Source of the DNA: Bacteriovoracaceae bacterium
GTDB taxonomy: Bacteria; Bdellovibrionota; Bacteriovoracia; Bacteriovoracales; Bacteriovoracaceae
Length of the DNA stretch: 43,782 nt
Assembly (NCBI GenBank): GCA_018675575.1
Contig: JABGXW010000004.1
Location: 1 to 43,782 of the forward strand
Direction: 5' to 3'
The notes beneath the pieces are model-generated. The model made no database searches. It was not told the origin of the DNA and saw only the letters and a program-made list of their open reading frames with translations. Each line of letters opens with the position of its first letter. Position 1 is the first letter of the stretch. This document shows, one piece after another, positions 1-7,279 of the stretch. A program made the position numbers and the translations under genes.

Positions 1-1
1 G

Positions 2-493
2 GATGCCAAAGATGATTTTCCAATAGCTGAAGAATATTTATTATTAGTTCAAGCTTTGTACCATATAGAACATCAGGCCAAAAGTTTTGAAACTTTAAAA
101 GAATTAAGACGAGATAGATCTTCACTAATTATTGATCAAATTTTTGAATGGTTAAAAGTTCACGAACGAAGAACACTGCCTAGATCAGGAATAGGGAAAG
201 CTATTCGATATTCATTATCTCTTTGGAAAGGACTAACTATTTTTTTGAATGACCCCATGATTCCACTGGATAATAATACGGCCGAACGCGCTTTAAGAAA
301 TCCAGTAAAAGGACGAGATAATTATAATGGTTATATGTCGATAAATGGTGCAGATACAGCGATGTTCTTTTACACCATCATAGAATCTTGTAAGCTAATT
401 AAGCTCAACCCTCGGAAGTATCTTTCAGATATGGCCAGAAGACATTGGAATGGAAAGAACCTCATTACGCCCATAGAAATGCTAAAGAGTTGA
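2..493 (+). CDS. IS66-family transposase, C-terminal part (cut by window edge)
   Basis: The reading frame is open from base 2, so the 5' part lies outside the window and the apparent TTG at base 56 is not a real start. The visible 163 residues match the end of IS66-type DDE transposases. The family signature is the DNNTAERALR stretch, with the catalytic Glu, followed by a V-K-G-R-x-N-Y segment and the helix TAMFFYTIIESCK. These enzymes move IS66 elements by cut-and-paste and normally work with small accessory ORFs, which would lie to the left. The protein ends normally at TGA, so this could be the intact 3' end of an element or a remnant. I could not identify the element's right terminal inverted repeat with certainty in the following 150 bases. 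Confidence in family is high; whether it is intact cannot be told. Confidence 0.9.
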   Translation, partial: DAKDDFPIAEEYLLLVQALYHIEHQAKSFETLKELRRDRSSLIIDQIFEWLKVHERRTLPRSGIGKAIRYSLSLWKGLTIFLNDPMIPLDNNTAERALRNPVKGRDNYNGYMSINGADTAMFFYTIIESCKLIKLNPRKYLSDMARRHWNGKNLITPIEMLKS

Positions 494-650
494 ACGAAGA
501 AATTTGATTTCAAATCTAGCGTCAGCAGACACCTCTAAAATTAATTAAAATTTAATGGTATTTTACTTAAGTCAGACTGCTTAAGCATTTAGTTCTTTAA
601 CTTTCGAATAGAAACGACGACCTTGGCACCGGGCCTACGAACAAACACAC

Positions 651-2252
651 CTAAAGTACGAAATTCTTAAGAAATATGGCTCCATCAGTTGGGTCTACAG
701 TATGAATGATATTTACATCACCTGTAACAACATCTTTTACAGGCTGATTAAATATCACAGTATATGGTGCATCTTGTGAATTATAGACGGCATAACCATT
801 GGAGTACTCTCTCATTGATTGTCCATTTACGGCCTTGACTCTTTTCTGCGAAGGAGTCCCAAGATCAACATCATAGATATCATACCAATTGTGGAGATGA
901 TCCGGAGCAATCAATTGATTTGGATCTGCAAATAAATAGTATCCATTCGAATGAGTTAAAGAGAGAGTGAGTCCTAAGCGCATAAGCCTAAGATTTTCAG
1001 GCGTATATCTGGAAAGTATTGGAATGATTTCATTTGGATAAGATTTTCTCCAAAACTCAAAACCATTAATACGAGGCTCTCTTAAATGAGTCTCATTATA
1101 ATAAAGTGAATCTTCCATCTTACGAAGTTTTGCTTGAGAATAGTCGCCCCCAGCATCTTTATGTAACTCCATAAACGATCCATTTAAATATTCTGCAAAG
1201 ATATCTTGTTTCTCAAAGTTACCATTACCGATGATTAAGAAATCCTTTGGTGTTACTCTACGAATTTCTCGAATTAATCTAAGTCTTCCTTCTTCTTCTT
1301 CAAGCCGACTATAGAGGTGTTGCCCTGTATAGTTTCCATAAATATCCCTAATCCATGATGTTATTCCTGGCTTAAACCAGTCGAGCATAATTCCATCGAT
1401 TAAACCTGAGTCTGCAAGTGCTTTTGCTTTTGCTGCCACAGTGTCTATTAATGAGTCATTTCTAAAATCCAAGATACTCGTTGCTATTTCATTTATTTCA
1501 TACATTCCATTTCCGTTCAGATCTTCTCCCCAACCAAAGTAAGGCAGGCCATTCTGATCTTTAGGCCAAAGAGCTGAATCTGGATGATAATGACCATTAT
1601 TATAAGGATTGTTTGTATCTATTTTAGAACTATATTTCGCGCCTCTATATCTTAGTTCAATTAAAATACGTGTTTTGGGATTTTCAATTTTGATTTCTTG
1701 AATCAATGCCTTTGCAGCTAATAATCTCTCAGATCCATTAATATCTATTAGAGTAGAAGACTCGCCAATAAATTGGATACTATCATCAAGTTTCCATTTT
1801 AGATTTAACCGACTAATTGGTAAAAAGGCCAAGTCATGCTTAGCAATATTTTGTGCCATTGTTAGCCCCACTAAGTTCTCAGCTCTGCTCCATGCTTGAA
1901 AAATCGAAGGGTAGTCTCTAGTCATATCACCAACACATTGAGAAGCGTTGGTGTTAGAAATATAATTTTCAATACAACTTTTTACTTCACAGCTTGTATA
2001 ACCTACAAAAATAGTACCATTACAAATTGGATACATTGTTCCTTCTCCATTTTCAATGACACAGCTTAAAACTTTATCTGGATCACAGCTATCTACACCA
2101 ATCTCGTCTTCATCTGGGACAATAGAGACAACGTCAGTACTGCTACTTAGAGAACTTATGTTTGCATCTAACTTTCCACTGAACTCTACATCCATTTCGG
2201 TGCATGAGCTAACCGTTAGAAGTGAAGCCAGAACAATAAGTTGTTTTTTCAT
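651..2252 (-). CDS. Putative glycoside-hydrolase-like lipoprotein (TIM barrel)
   Basis: A 533-residue exported lipoprotein. The N-terminus MKKQLIVLASLLTVSSC is a lipoprotein signal with Cys17 as the likely lipidated residue, and an AAGGGG ribosome site precedes the ATG. Residues about 30-110 are Ser/Asp-rich with several Cys and look like a linker or small disulfide domain. The rest resembles the hypothetical glycosyl hydrolase families with a TIM barrel: an ILIELRYRG strand, then DGIMLDWF, whose Asp is a typical catalytic-site position, then the strand FLIIGNGNF and a late GYYLFADP stretch. The last ~60 residues look like a small beta-sandwich. Such proteins are thought to act on surface polysaccharides. 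The gene stands alone, with an IS66 fragment on one side and decayed DNA on the other. Substrate is unknown and the fold call is by motif only. Confidence 0.55.
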   Translation of the reverse strand: MKKQLIVLASLLTVSSCTEMDVEFSGKLDANISSLSSSTDVVSIVPDEDEIGVDSCDPDKVLSCVIENGEGTMYPICNGTIFVGYTSCEVKSCIENYISNTNASQCVGDMTRDYPSIFQAWSRAENLVGLTMAQNIAKHDLAFLPISRLNLKWKLDDSIQFIGESSTLIDINGSERLLAAKALIQEIKIENPKTRILIELRYRGAKYSSKIDTNNPYNNGHYHPDSALWPKDQNGLPYFGWGEDLNGNGMYEINEIATSILDFRNDSLIDTVAAKAKALADSGLIDGIMLDWFKPGITSWIRDIYGNYTGQHLYSRLEEEEGRLRLIREIRRVTPKDFLIIGNGNFEKQDIFAEYLNGSFMELHKDAGGDYSQAKLRKMEDSLYYNETHLREPRINGFEFWRKSYPNEIIPILSRYTPENLRLMRLGLTLSLTHSNGYYLFADPNQLIAPDHLHNWYDIYDVDLGTPSQKRVKAVNGQSMREYSNGYAVYNSQDAPYTVIFNQPVKDVVTGDVNIIHTVDPTDGAIFLKNFVL

Positions 2253-2559
2253 AAATCCCCTTAATTTTCTTATATATTTTTTCTGATTCTAATATAGCGA
2301 CTTTTTCTGGAATCTAGTTTCTAATAAATTTCTTAAAAAATTGCATAAGTAATTGAAATGACACAGGCATTGTCACCTTGATGATTTGATCAAACTCAGG
2401 CCAAAATACAATTTATGATATAGAATAATTGTATCTTCGGTGCCTGCCACATAGTCGAAAGAAGTCTTTGAGGTCTAAACTTGACCTGACACTAATAGAT
2501 GGGAAAAGCTTACAAAGAAGTACCCGTTTATTGAATTAGATAATTTCATTTTAGAAACA
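2253..2559. other. Intergenic stretch with possible recombination scar
   Basis: No gene is visible in these 307 bases. The left part is the AT-rich upstream region of the glycosidase-like gene. Around 2441-2491 there are two short motifs of the GGTGCCTG / CCTGACAC kind that often belong to dispersed palindromic repeats. The open frame of the next gene extends back to 2485 with no ATG, GTG or TTG start before 2560, which suggests that its 5' end was replaced near 2485-2500. Confidence 0.4.
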
Positions 2560-2901
2560 TTGATAAAAGGAAGTGAGGATTTAAAGAAGAAATTTCCAAC
2601 AAATAAAATATCAGTTGATGACTCCTGTGTACAGTACATTGGAAACGACTCTGTAGATATTTGGGTAAGTAAAGGTGAAGTTTCTATTGATCTAAACGAA
2701 GAGGTAGATGACAAATTTATCTCATATCTTTTCAGGTGGGTTAATAATATATTTCAGGATAAAGGCAGTTGGATAACGAGAAAGAGAACTTCTGATTTTA
2801 TTGATAAGCTAATCCTTAAAGAACTTAATCTAGAGTTTCAAGATATTGAAATCGAAGATGTTTATATTTATAAACTTAGAAATTTAAAATTAGTAGATTA
2901 A
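2560..2901 (+). CDS. Hypothetical protein, probably 5'-truncated
   Basis: A 113-residue, acidic, soluble-looking protein with no signal peptide and no family I recognise. It has the composition of a real gene: long hydrophobic/charged alternation, e.g. FRWVNNIF and KLILKELNLEFQDIEIEDVYIY near the end. The assigned TTG start has no convincing ribosome site. The same frame stays open back to base 2485 and reads plausibly as protein (WEKLTKKYPFIELDNF), so the original gene was probably longer and lost its start. A nearby ATG at 2499 is out of frame and stops after 11 codons. It lies between sequence scars in the accessory region, so it may be a remnant and not a working gene. Confidence 0.4.
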   Translation: MIKGSEDLKKKFPTNKISVDDSCVQYIGNDSVDIWVSKGEVSIDLNEEVDDKFISYLFRWVNNIFQDKGSWITRKRTSDFIDKLILKELNLEFQDIEIEDVYIYKLRNLKLVD

Positions 2902-2908
2902 AGCTGTA

Positions 2909-2930
2909 TGCTAGGTGCCGAACATACGAA
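2909..2930 (+). repeat. 22-nt dispersed repeat, copy 1
   Basis: The 22 bases starting TGCTAGGTGCCGAACATACG recur on the opposite strand at 43639-43660 with one difference (T to C at the eighth base). A looser relative, sharing TACGAACAA and a following CAC, lies around 632-650. Copy 1 sits just after the stop of the hypothetical gene above. The other exact copy lies at the broken end of a CREST-family gene. The repeat therefore looks tied to rearrangement; its nature is not known to me. Confidence 0.6.
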
Positions 2931-2945
2931 CAAGCACTAGGTTAA

Positions 2946-3056
2946 AATGAAGTTCAAAAGAACCTAGAGGAACGCCACAAACAACGAGATGAGTACGTTA
3001 CGATAGTAGAAATACCAAAGAGAGACCAGTCAGCACAAGTTACAAGGGCGCAATAA
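2946..3056 (+). pseudogene. Possible C-terminal gene remnant (about 36 codons)
   Basis: Between 2902 and 3198 there is no full gene. One frame, closed by TAA at 2943 and TAA at 3054, encodes a highly charged peptide (NEVQKNLEERHKQRDEYVTI...RAQ) without a start codon. Its composition looks like the tail of a real protein, as often left by insertion-sequence decay, but I cannot name the family. It follows directly on the 22-nt repeat. Low confidence; it may be chance. Confidence 0.2.
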
Positions 3057-3198
3057 TATTTCTACGCTTTCTCTAAGTTTTGGCGAAATTAGAACAAGTA
3101 GATTCTGATGCTTGGTCGTTATACTCTTTCAAAATGTAAACTAATTGCTCATTACCCTGCTGTAAACTCTCAATCTACAGACTATTTCCAAATTAAGT

Positions 3199-4263
3199 TC
3201 AATCAATCTTTTTCAAATGACTTTCATATGTTTTTAAAGCATTAGAAATTGGTCCTTCTAACTCATTATAATTTATTATGAATGGAGCAAGTTGATTAGA
3301 GAAATCGTAAGAACTCTCTCTTGGTAAGATCGATGGAAGATTGTCAATTGCCATCAGTTGAACTGGTAAATTACCATTCGTAACTTGTATTATTGGAGCA
3401 TCTAATTTTGTGGCCTCTGTATATAGTGGAACCACATTACAATCCGAATCAGGATCGCAGGTTACATCACTAATAACCTTTAAGTTAACATTGTCCTTTT
3501 CAATTAGTTCTCTCGTAATAAAAGGTGGAATTTTACGAGTCGACAAAACACAATTAACAAAAAGATCGTAATTTAAAATTTCCTTAAAAGGTCCACCAGA
3601 AGCAGTTTCCTTAAGATCCCAGCCTATTACTTTCCATCCAATATTATTTAGAAGATCGGTAGCACCGACGCCGCTTCGTCCATTGCAACCAATCACGATG
3701 CCGCTACCTTTTTTTCCTGTATATTTATTTATAAGGTCTACAAGGTCTTGTTTGTCTTCAAACTGCTTTCGTTTTTGTAATTCAATAGTTGCTTGTTTTG
3801 GATCTTTGGCTTTGCTATAGAGAGCACCTAGAGCGGCACCAACATAACCGGCCCAATAACCAAAGGCACAAACTCTATGACGATTTGAATCAACCATATA
3901 TTCTAAATCTATGATTTTCCCGCCACCGGTCTTGAATTTACCTAATAGTTCTTCCCACCCCTCTTGTTCTTTGTAAGCATGGGCAAAATAAATATGGGTA
4001 TGTTTAAAATTTGAAATGTCTTTTGGAAGTTCTTTAAGCCCTAAAACAACAGCATTCTCGGGAGCTTCAGTTTGCCAACTATTCAAAGCGACGGAAAGAC
4101 ATCCCATTTTTGTATATTCATTGATAGGAATAACCGACTCTTTCCAATCTTCGACATAGATCGTGTGTCCAGCGGCTATAATTTGCGCACAATCATTAGG
4201 AGTCAATGCTCTACGGAATTCATTCTTTTTCGTTTCGGCTCTTAACCAAAAAGTTTGGGGCAT
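3199..4263 (-). CDS. Saccharopine dehydrogenase (NAD+, L-lysine-forming), LYS1 type
   Basis: A 354-residue enzyme of the alanine dehydrogenase/saccharopine dehydrogenase fold, close to the usual ~370. The LYS1-type family interconverts saccharopine with lysine and 2-oxoglutarate using NAD(H). Visible signatures are the N-terminal RAETKKNEFRRALTP stretch, Lys77 in GLKELP and His95 in YFAHAYK (yeast LYS1 uses Lys77 and His96), GGGKIIDLEYMVD, the FGYWAGY motif at 134-140, the dinucleotide loop GCNGRSGVGA at 192-201, and ISDVTCDPDSDCN near 264-276. It has no operon partner. Whether it runs toward lysine or toward degradation cannot be read from the sequence. The nearby aminotransferase cluster, whose first domain resembles lysine 6-aminotransferase, makes a link to lysine use possible, but that is inference. 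Confidence 0.88.
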   Translation of the reverse strand: MPQTFWLRAETKKNEFRRALTPNDCAQIIAAGHTIYVEDWKESVIPINEYTKMGCLSVALNSWQTEAPENAVVLGLKELPKDISNFKHTHIYFAHAYKEQEGWEELLGKFKTGGGKIIDLEYMVDSNRHRVCAFGYWAGYVGAALGALYSKAKDPKQATIELQKRKQFEDKQDLVDLINKYTGKKGSGIVIGCNGRSGVGATDLLNNIGWKVIGWDLKETASGGPFKEILNYDLFVNCVLSTRKIPPFITRELIEKDNVNLKVISDVTCDPDSDCNVVPLYTEATKLDAPIIQVTNGNLPVQLMAIDNLPSILPRESSYDFSNQLAPFIINYNELEGPISNALKTYESHLKKID

Positions 4264-4899
4264 CAGCTGCTCTCTCGCTTAAATTTATCTGTAAGTTATC
4301 TTTTATAACTATACTTTATTATGGAAAAAGTGGAAAGTAGGGGTTTTAGTCCCCAAAACTGAAGTTGCTGAGTTCATTCAGTACAAAAGACCTTGCCTCG
4401 CAAGATCCTATTATCAATAAAGATTTTATTTTTCTATGCTAGAACAGCGTAGATTTTTTTATAGAATACACATCTATAAACTTCTATCTCCCCTTTGGAT
4501 CTTAAAGATGAGTGCTTTTTCGTCTTACAGTATAAGAGATGATGTTCATTTTATGAGTTTGAAGTTTTAATACCTCTAATACTTAATAAAAAAACATGAA
4601 CTCTTAGTTCCAAAATCATCAATCTTAAAAACACCATTTTCGATAGCAGTTAGATTCTTAATCCTCTTACAACATAAATTATTCTTTAATTTTTCTGATT
4701 GTGATTTCAAACATATATTCCTCAAAGTCAATCTCGATAAATGGTGGAGGTTGTGGGAGTCTTGTAATTTATCTTAATTATTCAGTGACTTTTTAGAATT
4801 ACTACAAGGTGAATAGTTCTGAGAACTGACAGAGGTCAACGCTGAACTTTATTTTTTAGATTTATTACAAGTAAATTAGTTCCTTTTCTTTTCACTTAT
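4264..4899. other. 636-base gene-poor stretch
   Basis: There is no full-length gene. A short G4...C4 hairpin lies near 4336-4354. On the minus strand, 4576-4710 is a 44-codon frame starting at TTG (ends GTKSSCFFIKY), and just before it another frame closes with a peptide ending EEYMFEITIRKIKE. Both read like coding remnants in different frames, which suggests a decayed gene. I recognise neither and see no convincing promoter or RNA. Confidence 0.35.
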
Positions 4900-5673
4900 T
4901 TATTTCTCTTTGTTACCTATCCTTAGTTTCTTCCTCCGCATTTCCCATTTCTTTATACGAAAAGCATAATATAAGGAGATTCCACATGTGCAAAGAAAGA
5001 AAAGCAACAGTCGATCATTCTTTATATTACTGTTAGGAAACAAGTAGCTCCACACCATAGCGCAGATAAGGAGTATCATTCCTATAAAAAAAAGAACTTT
5101 TGAATAAGAAATATTTTCCTTTGTGTACTTGACCTTAATTACTTCTTTCGAAATTGCATCACCCAAATATTCCTTACCCTCGTCCATCTCTTTCCCAGAT
5201 GCATTCTTGATTTGCATCTTTACCCAAAGAAAAAGTGAAGAGATTCCATTTGTGCAAAGAAGGAAAAGTATATAAAATGTTGCTAAAAACATCGCATATT
5301 GAAGAGGGCTAATATCATCGTTAGGAAAAAAATAGCTCCAAGCTATAACGCAGATAAAGAATATCATTCCTACTAAAAAAAGAACTTTTGAATAAGATAT
5401 ATTTTCCTTTGTGTACTTGACCTTAATTACTTCTTTCGAAATTGCATCACCCAAATATTCCTTACCCTCGTCCATCTCTTTCCCAGATGCATTCTTGATT
5501 TGCATCTTTACCCAGTGAATAAATATTGCAACAATTAAAAGAAGAAGATATGGAAGGATCTGCTTTGTGAAAGAAATTAAGTTTTTTGCTTCGTCGGGGT
5601 AGAGGTTGTTTAATATATAACCTCCGAGAGGGATAAGTAAAAGAAGCAGTACCTTCATATAGAATTTTGTCAT
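4900..5673 (-). CDS. Six-helix membrane protein with internal tandem duplication
   Basis: A 257-residue integral membrane protein of unknown function. The start is placed at the ATG in MTKFYMK; a TTG two codons upstream is also possible, and neither has a strong ribosome site. It has two hydrophobic segments near the start, then two copies of a unit. Each unit begins with a charged soluble loop, WVKMQIKNASGKEMDEGKEY and on to NISYSK, followed by two membrane helices: VLFLVGMIFFICVIAWSYFF in copy 1 and VLFFIGMILLICAMVWSYLF in copy 2. The loop is identical at protein level in the two copies while the helices differ. There is a basic C-terminal tail. I recognise no family. It sits alone in the accessory region. 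Confidence 0.6.
   Translation of the reverse strand: MTKFYMKVLLLLLIPLGGYILNNLYPDEAKNLISFTKQILPYLLLLIVAIFIHWVKMQIKNASGKEMDEGKEYLGDAISKEVIKVKYTKENISYSKVLFLVGMIFFICVIAWSYFFPNDDISPLQYAMFLATFYILFLLCTNGISSLFLWVKMQIKNASGKEMDEGKEYLGDAISKEVIKVKYTKENISYSKVLFFIGMILLICAMVWSYLFPNSNIKNDRLLLFFLCTCGISLYYAFRIKKWEMRRKKLRIGNKEK
4978..5514. repeat. Tandem duplication inside the membrane-protein gene
   Basis: Two adjacent copies lie at about 4978-5226 and 5242-5514, with a 288-base offset over most of their length. The 135-base blocks 5092-5226 and 5380-5514 differ at only one base. The flanking parts of the copies, such as 5032-5091 versus 5320-5379, differ at many positions, and one end has a 24-base length difference. 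Confidence 0.9.
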
Positions 5674-5913
5674 GATCAATTTTATCTAATTAAAAACCTT
5701 CTTTGCAGGGGGTATATTATTCGAGTAATTGCTTAAAGAGAGGCGATAGCACGCGGGGCGTATAGAGATTGTTATTTGTAAGCAAACTTGACTCTTTTTT
5801 GAACTACAAAAAAACACATAAGAGTAATGAAACCCGTTAGGCATTGTAACTATATACTTTGAATAGTTTTACTAATTTTATCACCTACACTTTTTATTAA
5901 TAGGAGGGATTAA
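5674..5913. other. Intergenic DNA, no gene seen
   Basis: AT-rich sequence between the membrane protein and the recombinase remnant. I find no gene, RNA or clear terminator. The only structured element is the AGGAGG ribosome site at 5903-5908 that belongs to the remnant. Confidence 0.4.
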
Positions 5914-5979
5914 ATGTCCATTATACAAAAGCAAGATGGAATCTACACAGTAAGCTAGTCAAAAAGACATCACGGGTTG
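5914..5979 (+). pseudogene. Broken N-terminus of a probable tyrosine recombinase (integrase)
   Basis: A near-perfect AGGAGG ribosome site is followed after five bases by ATG and the peptide MSIIQKQDGIYTVS, then TAG. Read through that stop, the frame continues SKRHHGLEG. Tyrosine recombinases of integrative elements commonly begin with this layout: M-(S/A)-I-x-K-(K/R)-x-D-G-x-(Y/W)-x-V-S-Y-S-K-R-H. The TAG stands where the conserved Tyr codon would be. The similarity is lost after about 22 codons, so this is a dead start of an integrase gene whose body is gone. It suggests a former integrated element here. The call rests on a short stretch. Confidence 0.45.
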
Positions 5980-6044
5980 GAAGGAACAATAATTTTTCTT
6001 TGTTACTTTATTTTTTTGCAAAATGATTAGAAGTAAACTTCCTT

Positions 6045-6620
6045 TTAAATTCTCAGTTTAAAACCAAGAGTATATTGATAATCGTTATCTAAAAAGTCAT
6101 CAGGTAGACCTTTAAAAACAGTAGTTATTCCTGCAGTTAATGAAATTATTTTTATTCCAAACTCAATTCCTAGCCCAAAGTACGGGCCAAAGTTTGGATC
6201 ATTATCTTGTTCTACTAATTCTGTACCAATATAAGTATATTCTTTCACTTTTTTTATATCTCCTCCTAAACGAATAATTCCAGTAAGAGATGGCAGGACA
6301 TTGTAAGATCCTTGAATTCCAACTTTAAGCCTTTCTATGCTATATCCTTCTGTTTTTCCTGAATCTTTTGAAAAAAACTCACCTCGATCTGATCGAGTAT
6401 ACATTCCTTCTAAGTTAAGCAATTTATAAAAAGCGGTAATTCGAGCGCCAAAATATGATTCGGTCACTAGTGATTCAGAGTTTTTTTCAATTGAAACTTC
6501 TTGGCGTCCATAAACAGGCTCGATGGTATAATTTATTCCTTCATAGGTACCAGATTTAGCACAAGAAAAATTTGAAATGGTAAATGAGAGCAACGTGATT
6601 AGTAATGTTAATATCTTCAT
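6045..6620 (-). CDS. Small exported beta-barrel-like outer-membrane protein
   Basis: A 191-residue protein with a signal peptide (MKILTLLITLLSFTISNFSCA). The body has alternating amphipathic beta strands rich in Gly and aromatic residues, such as YFGARITAFYKLLNLEGMYT, GIIRLGGD and YFGLGIEFGIKIISLTAGI. The C-terminal strand YQYTLGFKLRI ends hydrophobic, as usual for barrel proteins. About eight strands fit this length. The signal could be read by signal peptidase I at the Ala after SC, or as a lipoprotein with Cys20 (S-N-F-S-C is a poor lipobox). No specific family is recognised. No operon partner; an intact start but only a weak ribosome site. Likely a surface protein of unknown role. Confidence 0.55.
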   Translation of the reverse strand: MKILTLLITLLSFTISNFSCAKSGTYEGINYTIEPVYGRQEVSIEKNSESLVTESYFGARITAFYKLLNLEGMYTRSDRGEFFSKDSGKTEGYSIERLKVGIQGSYNVLPSLTGIIRLGGDIKKVKEYTYIGTELVEQDNDPNFGPYFGLGIEFGIKIISLTAGITTVFKGLPDDFLDNDYQYTLGFKLRI

Positions 6621-6961
6621 TATTAAAAAATACCATTAAAAAGATAAGATCTCATCCTTAAAAATATGTTTTTTGAAGACTCTGCATTCAAATATATGGA
6701 TCCTGGCCGAGTATAGATATATTTATACAATAGTATTCCTATCTATATTGGTTCAAAACTCAATGCTTTCCTAAGTAGCTAAGCTTGGGGCCTGGCGCAA
6801 TGTTCTTTGAAAATTGAATAAATTTAATTATTTAGAAGCAAGTGTTTATAAAAATGGCAATTTAAACAAATAGTCAATTGTTATTCCAGACATTTACCTA
6901 CACTTTTCATAACTCTCCTAAGGAATGTTAATATTATATTATGGCGTATGAGGAAAGGTTC
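6621..6961. other. Intergenic DNA upstream of the surface-protein remnant
   Basis: About 340 AT-rich bases between two outward-facing genes. No gene or RNA is seen. A GGCCTGGCGC motif near 6786-6796 resembles the short G/C motifs seen elsewhere in this island. The last 20 bases carry an AGGAAAGG ribosome site for the remnant. Confidence 0.35.
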
Positions 6962-7262
6962 ATGACCCTCTTTAAAATATTGATAATGATTCCTTTAGTA
7001 AGTAGTTTGTTTTATTGCTCTAATAGGATAAACGTCAATTTTCCTAAAAGCACTTCGGCAAGCAGTATGACAGAAGCGGCTTTAGAATCTGTCTCCAGCC
7101 TTTCGTATCGGAATGGTTAACAACTAGTGCCAATGAAACCATCACCTTGCCTCTAAAAAGCGGTTATTAATGATGATTTCCAAGTTGACTGGGGAGATGG
7201 ACAGCTGATGATACCGCTACAACTTGGAGTAAAACAGAGGCAATCCATACAAGTCAATTACC
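6962..7262 (+). pseudogene. Frameshifted BspA-like surface lipoprotein remnant
   Basis: A good ribosome site and ATG begin a lipoprotein signal (MTLFKILIMIPLVSSLFYC) and 52 codons ending at TAA 7118. The protein resumes in another frame from 7111 as EWLTTSANETITLPLKSGY until TAA 7168, and in a third frame from 7169 as NDDFQVDWGDG. After about 7202 it reads on in a fourth frame as ADDTATTWSKTEAIHTS. The stretch ETITLPLKSGYNYDFxVDWGDG followed by D-x-T-x-T-W is the characteristic N-terminal part of BspA-type leucine-rich-repeat surface proteins. At least three frame breaks within 100 bases and loss of the rest show it is dead. It runs into the convergent kinase gene. Confidence 0.75.
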
Positions 7263-7279
7263 TTATTTTCAACATAATT

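Noticed and set aside
5883..6907. The 12-base match ACCTACACTTTT at 5883-5894 and 6896-6907, upstream of two remnants
   Set aside because: It is short and AT-rich, flanks do not match beyond it, and chance is a fair explanation.
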